Part shown: positions 32,702-42,894 of the stretch, in pieces | Layout of the letters: every line of letters starts with the position of its first letter | How positions within the stretch are numbered: position 1 is the first letter of the stretch | Source: SIG607 sp045648445 | GTDB lineage: Bacteria > Bacillota > Clostridia > Oscillospirales > Acutalibacteraceae | Assembly (NCBI GenBank): GCA_045648445.1 | Contig: JAZRNY010000009.1 | Span: forward strand, 62,001-126,000 | Length of the DNA stretch: 64,000 bases | Direction: 5' to 3' | Notes under the pieces: model-generated | What the model was told of the DNA's origin: nothing | The model's input: only the letters and a program-made list of their open reading frames with translations | Databases searched by the model: none | Translations under genes and position numbers: made by a program

Positions 32702-35680
32702 ATGAAAAAGAAATCACTACGCATGTTGGCTTGGCTGTTAGCATTAGTTATGTTGTTTTCTGTTGCTTCTGTTTCCGTAATGGCAGCACCTGAAGAAAAT
32801 GCAGACAATGCAGTTACAGTCACTCCCGATTCTTCTTCAATGCCTGTAGTATCGACCGGCTCTGAGTTTGATTACACAATGTATCAAAACTCTAATGCGG
32901 ACGTTCCTGCTGCTAAAGAAGATATCGTTGTACCTGCTATTAAGTATACTTCCGAAGCGGGAAGTGAAGTTAAAGCAGGTGAGATGTTTGGAAAGACTGA
33001 TGTACTTCTTTGGGAAAGTGCAAAGGGCAGTGTAACCTATACCTTTGATATTCCTGAAGATGCAGTTTATAACATCGAATTTGAATACGGGTTATTAGAT
33101 TCTTCCGAACGTGATCTTGATCTTGGAATTAAAATTGACGGTGAGTATCCTTTCTTTGGTGCTGATGGTCTTGAACTTCCAAGAATTTGGACCGATGCTG
33201 CTGATTTCCGTGTTGACGACATTGGTAATCAGTTTGCTCCTGAACAAACTGATTACAAAGGTTTTGTTAAAAAGGCGATTTTTGACGTTTCGGGCGCAAC
33301 TGTATATCCAATGGAATTCAAATTCACAAAGGGTAAGCACACTGTAACTGTTGTTAACAACGATTCCGAATCTTTGGCAATCGCCAACGTATCGTTAACA
33401 GTTCCTGAATCTTGTGTTCCTACATATGCTGAAATTTCTAAGGACTATGCAGCCAAAGGTTATAAGAGCGTTTCGGTAGCGCCAATTGTTGCCGAAGGCG
33501 AAAGAGCGTTCATAAAGTCCACTCGTTCTCTTGTTCCTTATGCGGATAACTCCTCTAATCTTGTAACTCCTTCGAGTGCTACTATTTCTCAACTTAACTA
33601 TATTGGTGGCGCTAACTGGGCATTGCCTAACGAAGAAATTACTTGGACTATTGAGGTACCTGAAGACGGTCTATATAACCTTGGTGTTACATTTAGACAG
33701 GATCAAGTAGTTAACGGTTTCTCATATCGTCATTTGAAGATTGATGGAGAAACTCCTTTTGAAGAGTGTACAAACGTTCAGTTTAACTATGACACCGGTT
33801 GGCAAAATCTTGAGTTTGGCAACGAAAACGGACTTTACGATTTCTATCTTACCAAAGGCACCCATACTATTTCTCTTGCAGGTACTATGGGTAATCTTGC
33901 CCCCTCATATTATAAATTAAAAACCATTACATCTGAAATCGGTTCTTTCTATATTGAAGTAGTTATGATTACCAGTGAATCTCCTGATAGAAACCGTGAC
34001 TACGAACTCTTTAGAACCGTTCCTCAGTTCAATGAACGCTTACAAAAGTTCGCTGACGAACTTCGTTCTCTCGTTGTTGAAATGGAACAACTTTCCGGTG
34101 AGAGCGGAAGTAGTTATATTGCTGCAATTAACAATATGGCTCGTGTTCTTGATTCTATGCGTGAAGATAAGTATATGTCTCATCTTTACATAAGTGACTT
34201 CTACACCCAGTATACTACCCTTAGTTCTTGGTTGTATGAAATGCAGAAGATGCCTCTTTGCGTTGATAGAATTCAGTTTGTAACTTCTGGTTCTGAGTTT
34301 AAATTTAAAGAATCTAATTTCTTTATGAACCTTGCATTCGGTACTAAGCGTTTCTTTGCTTCTTTTGATGAAGCATACAGCCGCGTTTCCGTTTCTAAAG
34401 AAGGAAGTAAAACTATTAAGATTTGGGTTAACTGGGGTCGTGATCAAGCACAGGTTCTTAACAATCTTATAAATGAATCTTTCGTTCCTTACGCTGAAAA
34501 GGAATTGGGTTATTCCGTAAGCGTTAACCTTGAACTTGTTAATGCAGATATTATTAAAGGTATGCTTTCAGGTAATGCTCCTGATCTTTCGTTACATATG
34601 GCGCGTTCTACTCCTGTAAACCTTGCGCTTCGTGGTGCCCTTGTTGATTTAAATCAGTTTAAAGAACTTGATAAAGACCATGAAGATACTGAAGATTATG
34701 AAACCTTTGAAGAGGTTATGGATAGATTTGGCGACAGCGCAGGTATTCCTTATGAATACAAAGGCGGACTTTACGCGTTGCCTGACCAGCAGTCTTTCTA
34801 TATCATGTTCTATCGTCATGATATATTTGAACAACTTGGTCTTGAAGTACCACAAACTTGGGATGAATTCCTTGCTGTTACCGCCGTTCTTCAGCGTAAC
34901 AACATGAACTCGTACTTACCTTATACCAAGATTTCTAATGCTGCTACCGTTAATACCGGTGTAGGTGGTCTTAATCTTTTCTGTTCCGTACTTATGCAGA
35001 ACGGTGAAGACGGAAATCTTTATAATGCTGAAAGAAATCGTTGTATGCTTGATTCTCCCACAGCGCTTAAAGCATTTAGTTATTGGACTGATATGTATAC
35101 TAAGTATAAGATACCTACCGAAGCAAGTTTCTATAATCGTTTCAGAGTTGGTACTATTCCTATAGGTATTATGGCTTATACACAGTACACCACATTCGCA
35201 GAAGCAGCACCTGAAATTACGGGTCGTTGGAGCATTGCTCTTATCCCCGGTATTGAAGCAGAAGACGGTACTATTAACCGCACTATTTCAGGTTCCGGTA
35301 CTGGCTGTTCCATTCTTGAAACAAGCGAAAATCCTGTTGAGGCTTGGACCTTTATTAAGTGGTGGACTTCTGCCGATACTCAGTCTAGATACAACACAAA
35401 CGTAGAATCTATCATCGGTACTATTTCTCGTGTTACCACTGCCAACCTTGAAGCATTCGAAAAAATGTCTTGGGAGCGCGGTGACTTAGAAATTCTTCTT
35501 GAACAACGCGAATGGATTGTTGAAGTTCCTGAAGTTCCCGGTAGTTACTATGTATCTCGTTCCGTTGACCAGGCATATTGGAATGTTATCAATAACGAAA
35601 GCACTCCTAAGGATGCTTTGACAAGATGGAACTTAGAGGCTAATAATGAAATTGAGCGTAAGATCGCTGAATATAGTTGA
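32702..35680 (+). CDS. Very large extracellular solute-binding protein with carbohydrate-binding-like modules
   Basis: The 992-aa protein begins with a signal peptide (cleavage predicted after VMA, about residue 28) but has no lipobox cysteine. Two beta-rich, jelly-roll-like regions follow (about residues 95-235 and 295-425; VTYTFDIPEDAVYNIEF and ITWTIEVPEDGLYNLGV), then a helical linker. A family 1-type sugar-binding domain runs from about residue 572 to the end (KIWVNWGRDQAQVLNNL, YALPDQQSFYIMFYRHD, APEITGRWSIALIPG). Ordinary sugar-binding proteins are ~430 aa, so roughly 550 residues are extra. It should deliver a carbohydrate to the permeases encoded downstream. Confidence 0.88.
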   Translation: MKKKSLRMLAWLLALVMLFSVASVSVMAAPEENADNAVTVTPDSSSMPVVSTGSEFDYTMYQNSNADVPAAKEDIVVPAIKYTSEAGSEVKAGEMFGKTDVLLWESAKGSVTYTFDIPEDAVYNIEFEYGLLDSSERDLDLGIKIDGEYPFFGADGLELPRIWTDAADFRVDDIGNQFAPEQTDYKGFVKKAIFDVSGATVYPMEFKFTKGKHTVTVVNNDSESLAIANVSLTVPESCVPTYAEISKDYAAKGYKSVSVAPIVAEGERAFIKSTRSLVPYADNSSNLVTPSSATISQLNYIGGANWALPNEEITWTIEVPEDGLYNLGVTFRQDQVVNGFSYRHLKIDGETPFEECTNVQFNYDTGWQNLEFGNENGLYDFYLTKGTHTISLAGTMGNLAPSYYKLKTITSEIGSFYIEVVMITSESPDRNRDYELFRTVPQFNERLQKFADELRSLVVEMEQLSGESGSSYIAAINNMARVLDSMREDKYMSHLYISDFYTQYTTLSSWLYEMQKMPLCVDRIQFVTSGSEFKFKESNFFMNLAFGTKRFFASFDEAYSRVSVSKEGSKTIKIWVNWGRDQAQVLNNLINESFVPYAEKELGYSVSVNLELVNADIIKGMLSGNAPDLSLHMARSTPVNLALRGALVDLNQFKELDKDHEDTEDYETFEEVMDRFGDSAGIPYEYKGGLYALPDQQSFYIMFYRHDIFEQLGLEVPQTWDEFLAVTAVLQRNNMNSYLPYTKISNAATVNTGVGGLNLFCSVLMQNGEDGNLYNAERNRCMLDSPTALKAFSYWTDMYTKYKIPTEASFYNRFRVGTIPIGIMAYTQYTTFAEAAPEITGRWSIALIPGIEAEDGTINRTISGSGTGCSILETSENPVEAWTFIKWWTSADTQSRYNTNVESIIGTISRVTTANLEAFEKMSWERGDLEILLEQREWIVEVPEVPGSYYVSRSVDQAYWNVINNESTPKDALTRWNLEANNEIERKIAEYS

Positions 35681-35700
35681 GAAAGGGGTGGAGCATAATT

Positions 35701-36615
35701 ATGGCAAAAGTTAAGAAAATCGAAAGTAAACAAATGAGTTTTAGGGAAAGTGTGCCTTATTACGTGCTTATTGCTCCCTTCCTTTTGATGTTCATTTTGT
35801 TTACCGTATTACCTATTCTTGCATCATTGGTTTTAAGTTTCTTTAACTTCGATATGATCAAAACCTTACAGTTTAACGGACTTGATAACTACGTTCGTTT
35901 GCTTATAAATGATGAAATATTTATGACAACTGTTAAAAATACCTTAGTATTTGCAGTTGTTACAGGTCCTTTAGGCTTCCTTTTATCATTCGTTCTTGCA
36001 TGGTTCATAAATGAATTCTCTCCCTTTATAAGAACGTTGCTTTCGTTTATGTTCTATTGTCCTTCTCTTGTTGGTAATGCATACTTCATTTGGCAGGTTG
36101 CCTTTAGTAGCGATAGTTACGGTTATATAAACAGTGCGTTACTTTCAATGGGCTTTATACAAGAACCTATATATTGGCTTTCAAATGAAGAATATTTGAT
36201 GCCCATTATCATTATTGTTCAGTTATGGCAAAGTATGGGTGTATCCTTCCTTTCTAATATATCCGGTCTTCAAAACGTTAACGGAGAACTTTATGAAGCA
36301 GGTGCTATTGACGGTATTAGAACTCGTTGGCAGGAACTTTGGTACATAACTCTTCCTGCAATGCAACATATGCTTTTATTTAGTGCCGTTATGCAGATTG
36401 CAGGTGCGTTCTCTGTAAGTGCTATCGCCGTTCAAATGGCAGGTTATCCTTCGGTTAACTACTGTGTAGATACTATTGTATCTTACCTTTCTGACGTTGG
36501 TGGTACTCGTTATGAAATGGGTTATGCTTCTGCGATGTCAGTAGTTCTATTTGTTATGATGGCTTTATCTAGGTCGCTTATTAAGAAGGCTATTAATAGC
36601 CTGGGCAATGATTAA
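35701..36615 (+). CDS. Sugar ABC transporter permease (MalF-type), first pair
   Basis: This 304-aa membrane protein has about six hydrophobic spans. It shows the permease coupling motif region EAGAIDGIRTRWQELWYITLP, the EAA loop that contacts the ATPase. I used the ATG after GAAAGGGGTGG; an in-frame TTG 24 nt upstream overlaps the preceding stop region. It pairs with the MalG-type permease that starts 17 nt after its stop. Its partner ATPase is not in the window. Confidence 0.9.
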   Translation: MAKVKKIESKQMSFRESVPYYVLIAPFLLMFILFTVLPILASLVLSFFNFDMIKTLQFNGLDNYVRLLINDEIFMTTVKNTLVFAVVTGPLGFLLSFVLAWFINEFSPFIRTLLSFMFYCPSLVGNAYFIWQVAFSSDSYGYINSALLSMGFIQEPIYWLSNEEYLMPIIIIVQLWQSMGVSFLSNISGLQNVNGELYEAGAIDGIRTRWQELWYITLPAMQHMLLFSAVMQIAGAFSVSAIAVQMAGYPSVNYCVDTIVSYLSDVGGTRYEMGYASAMSVVLFVMMALSRSLIKKAINSLGND

Positions 36616-36631
36616 GAAAGGAGGAAAATGA

Positions 36632-37546
36632 ATGTTTCGTGCTAAAGAATATAACTCTGCCGGAAAGCGAGTTTTTATGAAAGTTACGAAAAAGAATCAA
36701 GCAAAACGTTATACACGTTCTAAGGTTGGTAACTTTTTCTATATACTTTTCCTTGTGGCTTTCGGTGCTTTCTCAGTTCTTCCTTTGATCTACTGTATTG
36801 CTACATCTTTCAAACCTCTTGATGAACTTTTAATTTTCCCTCCGAGATTCTTCGTTACTCGTCCTACTCCTGAAAACTATCTCGCGTTGCCGGGACTTCT
36901 TTCTAACCTTCGCGTTCCGCTTTCAAGATACATTTTCAACAGTCTTTTTGTTTCTGTTGTTTGTACTTTCCTTTTCGTAGTTGTTGCTACTATGGCAGCT
37001 TTCGTTCTTGCTAGAAGTGAAATTAAAGGTAAGAAAGTTATCTTCCTTCTCGTACAGTTTGCTCTCTTGTTTAACGGTTATACTCTTGGTATTCCGCGTT
37101 ATCTTATCTATTCCTATACAGGAATGATTGATACATATTGGGTTATGATTCTTCCTCATATTGCTTCTACTATGGGTGTATTCCTTATGAAACAGTATAT
37201 GGAAGGCGCGGTTCCGGTTGCTTTACTAGAAGCGGCGCGAATTGACGGTGCAGGGCCGTTCAGAATTTTCTGGCAGATAGTATTACCTATCGTTAAACCT
37301 TGCTTACTCACTCTTACTCTATTCGGTTTCCGCGATGCTTGGGCATCTATTCCTGACGGTACCGTATTTAGTGAAACACTCAAAACGTTACCTACCATTA
37401 TGGGTCAGATCACTTCCGGTGGTATTGCTCGTTCAGGTAGTGCGATGGCTGTAACTGTTATTATGATGATTCCTCCTATTCTTGTGTATATGATTTCTCA
37501 GAGTAGTATTAAGGAATCTATGAGCAGTGCAGGTATTAAGGGTTAA
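36632..37546 (+). CDS. Carbohydrate ABC transporter permease (MalG-type), first pair
   Basis: The 304-aa product has a basic N-terminal tail and six membrane spans, with the EAA loop LLEAARIDGAGPFRIFWQIV near residue 195. This is the MalG-like half of the first permease pair. AGGAGG lies before the ATG; another ATG 4 nt upstream is out of frame. It is followed after 11 nt by the NHL-Yip1 gene. Confidence 0.92.
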   Translation: MFRAKEYNSAGKRVFMKVTKKNQAKRYTRSKVGNFFYILFLVAFGAFSVLPLIYCIATSFKPLDELLIFPPRFFVTRPTPENYLALPGLLSNLRVPLSRYIFNSLFVSVVCTFLFVVVATMAAFVLARSEIKGKKVIFLLVQFALLFNGYTLGIPRYLIYSYTGMIDTYWVMILPHIASTMGVFLMKQYMEGAVPVALLEAARIDGAGPFRIFWQIVLPIVKPCLLTLTLFGFRDAWASIPDGTVFSETLKTLPTIMGQITSGGIARSGSAMAVTVIMMIPPILVYMISQSSIKESMSSAGIKG

Positions 37547-37557
37547 GGAGGATAATT

Positions 37558-39690
37558 ATGAAAAATAGATTAGTTCGTTTTATTTCAGTTCTCCTTGCTC
37601 TCTGTATATTACTCAGCATTCCTGCTGGTGCTACAGGTTTTATCAAGGAAACAGGTGACGTTCCTTACGACACATTTACTTATTGGGATAGCGCTAACGT
37701 TGCATCGTCTTTTGCAGTTCGCGCAACCGGTATGTTCGATTACTACGGTATCTATTTCAATGAAGATTTTGAAAATGTGAATATTAATTCTTATACTGAT
37801 GTTTCAGTAGATAAAGAAGATAACGTTTACATTCTTGATGGCGCTTCATCTGCAGTTCATATTTTCAATAAAGAATATGAATATGTTAAAACTATTGGAA
37901 AAATAGTTGGTGCTGATGGCACTGAATATAATTATTCAGGTTCACAAGGTTTATATGTTTCCGCGATTGGAGAGTTATACATTTGTGACACTAATAATAA
38001 ACGTGTTTTGATTTCTGATCTTGACGGAAATTTAAAAGGTGAACCTCTTTTACTTCCTAAGTCTAACCTTATTCCTGAAGATTTTGATTACAAGCCCGAA
38101 AAAATCACTGTAGACTCAAGCAATTATATTTACGTACTTAGTGATGGTTCTTTCTACGGCGCTATTCTTTATTCTCCTTCGGGCGAATTCCTTGGTTTCT
38201 TTGGTGCTAATACCGTAAAAACCACTTTGCTTAGTGCTCTTGTTAGTTTGTGGAATAAATTAACGATGACTGATGCAAAATATGCTGCTCAGATTCGTAA
38301 ACTTCCTTTCCAGTTTACCGACCTTTATGTAGATGATCAGGACTTCGTTTATACTGCTACCGGCCGTACCGAAAAGAACATTGAAAAAGGTCAGGTTAAG
38401 AGATTGAGCCCTGGCGGTATTGATATTCTTAAGGCTGAAAGTGTTACTTTCGGTGTAAGAAAGATCATTCCGCTAAACGGTGATTATCGTTATCCTGACG
38501 TTGCAGGTTTGGCGATTAACTCTGACAACTTCATATTCACTTACGATAGTAGTTCGGGTTATATCTCTGTTTTTGATAACGATAGCAAAATGCTTAATAC
38601 TTTTGCCGGTGGTTCTGCTAATGCCGGAGATCAAGACGGTACATTTATGATGGCTTCCGCTATCGAAGTTAACTCAAATAATGATATCATAGTTCTTGAC
38701 AGTGTTAAAAAATGCTTTACTGTATTTAAGATTAACGATCATGGTAAACTTCTTTTTGAAGCAAGTGTTCTTACTCGTAACGGTGATTATGAAGCAGCAC
38801 GTCCTATGTGGCTTGAGGTAATCAAGAATGACCGTAACTGTCAAGTAGCATATTCCGGTCTTGCTCGTACTTATTATGCTGAAGGCGACTATAAAAACGC
38901 AATGAAATATGCTCAGATAGGTTATGACTACCATACCTACTCTTTGTCTTTTGAATTCGTTCGTCGTAATATTATCGAAGATAAAATCTATCTTTTTGCT
39001 GCTATTATTTTACTAGTAGTTATAGCAGTAGCTGTTTATATGTACTTTAAGAAAAAGAATAATCTTGTTCTTATTAAAAACCGTGATATTCAGTTACTTT
39101 CTCGTTCTGTTCTTCATCCCGGAGAAGTTTTTACCGAGATTAAAGAAAAGAAACGCGGTTCAGTACTTATCGGTCTTATTCTTATTGTAATTTACTATAT
39201 TACTGCAACTCTTAAAGAGACTGAAAGTGGATTCTTATTTAAGTCTCCGTCTAACACAAGTTTCAACTCACTTCTTGTTTTATTACAGTCGTTAGGTTTG
39301 GTTGTTCTTTGGACAATTTGTAACTGGGCTATTTGTACTTTACAAGATGGTAAGGGTAAACTTCGTGAAATCTTTATTGTTGCTTCGTATAGTATTATCC
39401 CGTTAATTATTTCAAATATTGTTTACATTATAGCATCAAATGCGATACTTGAAAGTGAAGCAGCATTCCTCGAAATTTTCGTTACGGTAATGACTTTACT
39501 TACTGCATATATGCTTATTATGGGAACAATGATTATTCACGATTATACATTCGGAAAATTTGTTGGAACAACTATTATGTCTGTTCTCGGAATACTGATT
39601 GTAATATTCTTGGCTATAGTAATTGTTATTCTCGTACAGCAGTTAATTTTATTCGTAGGAACTGTTTATCGTGAATTTATGTATCGATGA
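37558..39690 (+). CDS. NHL beta-propeller / TPR / Yip1-domain membrane protein
   Basis: The 710-aa protein has a signal peptide (residues 1-25). An extracellular NHL-type beta-propeller occupies about residues 60-400 (YTDVSVDKEDNVYILD, LYICDTNNKRVLISD, NSNNDIIVLDSVKKC). A TPR-like helical segment follows (405-470, YSGLARTYYAEGDYKNAMKYA), then a membrane span (about 477-497). A C-terminal Yip1-type domain (about 515-705) has several more spans. It sits between two permease pairs. The architecture suggests an accessory membrane subunit or sensor that displays a propeller outside, but no function is established. Confidence 0.8.
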   Translation: MKNRLVRFISVLLALCILLSIPAGATGFIKETGDVPYDTFTYWDSANVASSFAVRATGMFDYYGIYFNEDFENVNINSYTDVSVDKEDNVYILDGASSAVHIFNKEYEYVKTIGKIVGADGTEYNYSGSQGLYVSAIGELYICDTNNKRVLISDLDGNLKGEPLLLPKSNLIPEDFDYKPEKITVDSSNYIYVLSDGSFYGAILYSPSGEFLGFFGANTVKTTLLSALVSLWNKLTMTDAKYAAQIRKLPFQFTDLYVDDQDFVYTATGRTEKNIEKGQVKRLSPGGIDILKAESVTFGVRKIIPLNGDYRYPDVAGLAINSDNFIFTYDSSSGYISVFDNDSKMLNTFAGGSANAGDQDGTFMMASAIEVNSNNDIIVLDSVKKCFTVFKINDHGKLLFEASVLTRNGDYEAARPMWLEVIKNDRNCQVAYSGLARTYYAEGDYKNAMKYAQIGYDYHTYSLSFEFVRRNIIEDKIYLFAAIILLVVIAVAVYMYFKKKNNLVLIKNRDIQLLSRSVLHPGEVFTEIKEKKRGSVLIGLILIVIYYITATLKETESGFLFKSPSNTSFNSLLVLLQSLGLVVLWTICNWAICTLQDGKGKLREIFIVASYSIIPLIISNIVYIIASNAILESEAAFLEIFVTVMTLLTAYMLIMGTMIIHDYTFGKFVGTTIMSVLGILIVIFLAIVIVILVQQLILFVGTVYREFMYR

Positions 39691-39705
39691 AAGGGGAGAA
39701 CTTAA

Positions 39706-41961
39706 ATGAAAAGTTTTTTTAAGAAAAGTTTGATAGTTGTTCTTTGTTTAATAATGGTTCTCTCTCTTTCTGCATGTTCTAAAAAGAATAAAGATGAACT
39801 TGTTAATCCGATTGCGTTTGATAAAAATCATACGAATAATCCTTCTGATTCTTTTGTTATTACTAATGATAGTTCTGCTTATGAACTTCGTTGGGATGCA
39901 GAAAAGTTAAGAATTTTACTTGTTAACAAGGAGACCGGTAGAATTAGTTCAGTTACTCCATCTAATCTTTTGGATGGCAGAACCGATGAAAACGGTGTAC
40001 AAATTAACAATCATCCAAAAATTGAGGGTAACATCCTTATAGAGTACATTGATAAGGTTAATAACTCTGTATCAAAAACTGCTAACGGCTACGTGCAGTC
40101 TTTGAAATACAAAACATATTCTATCGAAAAAACTGCCGATGGAAATGGTTTTAAACTTATTTACTATTTTGATAAAGCTGGTATTTCTATTCCCGTTATC
40201 TATTCACTTCTTGATGATGGTATAAAAATGACCATTGTTCCTGAAGAAATTACCGAAACCGAAGATAACATTATTAGTAAGGTATCAATTGCTCCTTTCT
40301 TTTGTTCCGTTCCTAACATAGATGAAGACGCATATCTTTTCTATCCTTCGGGCTCAGGTGCAATTATCGAGGCAAATAACAGTAATGATATTAGTACATA
40401 TCTTTCTGATGAAGTTTATGGTAAAGATGCTCTTGAAGGTGAATATATGAGAGTATCTTGGTCAGCTTCCGAAACCGTAAGACTTCCTGTTTTTGGTAGC
40501 AAAAACGGTAATGAAGGTGTACTAGGCGTTATTTCGGAAGGTGCCGATAATGCAATTATTAATGCTGATATCGGAAATGCTACTATCGGTTATTCTTGCG
40601 TATATGCCACTTTTAAAATTAGAGGTAGCAATACTGCTAGTAAGGTTGCTAACGGTCTCCAATATTCAGAACAGTACGCTTACACTCCTATGTCGGTTAA
40701 TTTCTACCCATTAGATGGTGAAGATGCCAATTACATAGGTATGGCTAATCGCTATCGTAAGTTTTTGATTGATGAAAAGGGTATGACCGATAAAACCGAA
40801 CAGGCTAGTACCAGCATTTCTCTTGTTGGTGGTACATTGCTTAATACTTCTTTCTTAGGTATGCCTAAAACCGAAGTTTTTGCAACAACTACTGTTAAAG
40901 AAGCTGAAACTATTCTTACTGATCTTAACGGTCAGTTAAAGGTTCCTATGGTTGCTGACCTTTATGGTTTTGGTTCTACCGGTGTAGATGCCGGTAAACC
41001 TGCAGGTAATCTTGAAATAGCAAAAACAATTGGTAATGAAAATCAAGTTAAAAAATTGTCTGCTAAATGTAAAGAACTTGGTATTGATCTTTATTTTGAC
41101 TATGATTTATTGCATTTTACCAGCGATGGTGTGGATTTAACTATCACTAAAGGTGGTTCTGCAAAGGGTCCCGGTCACATTTATACTAGATGGTATTCTT
41201 TCGAACTTGGTACTAGTACTTCTGCTCCTCATTGCTATTTGGTTGGCCGTAAAGAATTGCCTGTACTTGCTGAAAAAGCGGCTAAACATACCAAGTCGAT
41301 GGATGTTCAGGGTATTTCCTTTAGAAAGATAACTTCCAGAGCATATTCTGACTATAGTTATAACAGAAGCATTGCTAAGGCTAATATGGGTAATGACGTT
41401 GCTGAAATAATGAAGAAAATGAACGCTTCTGGATTAAAGGTTCTTGGTAATCAGGCTAACGAGTATGCTGCTATTTATTCCGATGCAATTATAGATGTTC
41501 CTGTTTCTTCTAACAAATACACTGTATTTGATTATGACGTTCCTTTCTATCAGTTAGTATTTAAGGGTTATGTTCCTATGTACGGTGTTGCTATAAACAC
41601 TACTACTAACCACAATGATGCACTTCTTCGTTGTATCGAAGGTGGCTCCAACCTTAAATATACTGTTATGAACAATTATGATAACGATCTTCTTACTTCA
41701 AAAATTCAGATATTTAATTCTTTATTATATGAAGATAACAAAGATGAAATCGTTTCCGTGGTTAACGCTAATGCTGATTACTTTAATGCTATTGCAGACG
41801 CTCACATCGTTAATCATGTATGTGTAAATAAGGACGTTCGTAAGGTAGTTTATGATAACGGTATTGTCGTTTACATTAACTACGGTGTTAAAGATTACGT
41901 ATCGGATATGGGCACTGTTGCTGCAGGTTCTTACATTTACGGAAGGGAGGTAACTGAATAA
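39706..41961 (+). CDS. DUF5696-type surface lipoprotein, possibly glycosidase-like
   Basis: The 751-aa protein has a lipobox LSAC (Cys24). An N-terminal beta-sandwich-like half (residues 45-360) is followed by an alternating alpha/beta region (about 400-640; VPMVADLYGFG, CKELGIDLYFDYDLLHF, GLKVLGNQANEYAA) and a short C-terminal beta part (VVYDNGIVVYINYGVKDY). I believe this is the DUF5696 family, found beside sugar ABC genes in gut clostridia. The layout resembles a glycoside hydrolase barrel with flanking beta domains; that is inference. Its stop overlaps the next permease start by 1 nt. Confidence 0.72.
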   Translation: MKSFFKKSLIVVLCLIMVLSLSACSKKNKDELVNPIAFDKNHTNNPSDSFVITNDSSAYELRWDAEKLRILLVNKETGRISSVTPSNLLDGRTDENGVQINNHPKIEGNILIEYIDKVNNSVSKTANGYVQSLKYKTYSIEKTADGNGFKLIYYFDKAGISIPVIYSLLDDGIKMTIVPEEITETEDNIISKVSIAPFFCSVPNIDEDAYLFYPSGSGAIIEANNSNDISTYLSDEVYGKDALEGEYMRVSWSASETVRLPVFGSKNGNEGVLGVISEGADNAIINADIGNATIGYSCVYATFKIRGSNTASKVANGLQYSEQYAYTPMSVNFYPLDGEDANYIGMANRYRKFLIDEKGMTDKTEQASTSISLVGGTLLNTSFLGMPKTEVFATTTVKEAETILTDLNGQLKVPMVADLYGFGSTGVDAGKPAGNLEIAKTIGNENQVKKLSAKCKELGIDLYFDYDLLHFTSDGVDLTITKGGSAKGPGHIYTRWYSFELGTSTSAPHCYLVGRKELPVLAEKAAKHTKSMDVQGISFRKITSRAYSDYSYNRSIAKANMGNDVAEIMKKMNASGLKVLGNQANEYAAIYSDAIIDVPVSSNKYTVFDYDVPFYQLVFKGYVPMYGVAINTTTNHNDALLRCIEGGSNLKYTVMNNYDNDLLTSKIQIFNSLLYEDNKDEIVSVVNANADYFNAIADAHIVNHVCVNKDVRKVVYDNGIVVYINYGVKDYVSDMGTVAAGSYIYGREVTE

Positions 41962-42881
41962 TGGCTAATTCAAATGTTGCAAAAAAACCAAAAAAGAGTA
42001 TTCATGCAAGAGGCATTGAGGCTCTTAAAGAACGCTATGGTTGGACCTGTGTTTCTATTTGGGTTATTGGTTTGGTATTATTCTTTATTATTCCGATTTT
42101 TCAGTCTATTTTCTTTACCTTCTGCAAAGTAAGACTTGTTGCAGGCGACCTTCAGACCACTTGGATTGGTTTTGAAAATTTAAAGTATATATTTGCTGTA
42201 GATCCGAATTATACTAATAATCTTTCTATGGGTGTTATTCAGTTTGCTTATTCTTTCCCGATTATCTTGGTGCTTAGTTTAATACTTGCACTTATGCTTA
42301 ATCAAAAATTTAAGGGTAGAATCTTCTTCCGTGCTATTTACTTCCTTCCCGTTATTATTGCAAGTGGCGTTATTCTTGGTACAATAATTGGTGAAAAATC
42401 AGTTGGTGCAAGTGGTAACGACGAAGCAGTTACTGCTAATATGATTAACGTTAGGGAATTGGTAGAATGGACCGGTTTGCCCGAAAAAATCGGCAAATAT
42501 TTTGAATCTGCAATTAACGCTATTATGAACCTTGTTTGGAAATGCGGTGTTCAGATTATTCTCTTTATTGCTGGTATGCAGTCTATTCCTGACCTTTATT
42601 ACGAAGTTTCAAAGGTTGAAGGTGCTACCGGTTGGGAAGAATTCTGGTTTATTACATTCCCATCTCTTTCAAGAGTTATTACACTAGTTACAGTATTTAC
42701 AATGGTCGAGTTAATGACGTCGCAAACCGATAAAGTTATGGCACAGGCATATAACCTTATCAGTTCTCAGATGTTTGGTGAAAGTTCCGCTATGCTTTGG
42801 GTATACTTCTGCATAATCGGCGCTATTCTTGGCACAATTTTGTTTGCATTCAATCATTTTTGTGCTAAAAAGTGGGAATAA
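41961..42881 (+). CDS. Sugar ABC transporter permease (MalF-type), second pair
   Basis: The 306-aa product has six or so membrane spans and an EAA-like loop YEVSKVEGATGWEEFWFITFP near residue 215. It is clearly distinct from the first MalF-type permease. A segment of about 40 residues (near 145-180, EKSVGASGNDEAVTANMINV onward) forms a large loop between spans, unusual in length for this family. It is translationally coupled to the DUF5696 gene and pairs with the MalG-type permease that follows. Confidence 0.9.
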   Translation: MANSNVAKKPKKSIHARGIEALKERYGWTCVSIWVIGLVLFFIIPIFQSIFFTFCKVRLVAGDLQTTWIGFENLKYIFAVDPNYTNNLSMGVIQFAYSFPIILVLSLILALMLNQKFKGRIFFRAIYFLPVIIASGVILGTIIGEKSVGASGNDEAVTANMINVRELVEWTGLPEKIGKYFESAINAIMNLVWKCGVQIILFIAGMQSIPDLYYEVSKVEGATGWEEFWFITFPSLSRVITLVTVFTMVELMTSQTDKVMAQAYNLISSQMFGESSAMLWVYFCIIGAILGTILFAFNHFCAKKWE

Positions 42882-42894
42882 GGAGGGGTAGAAT

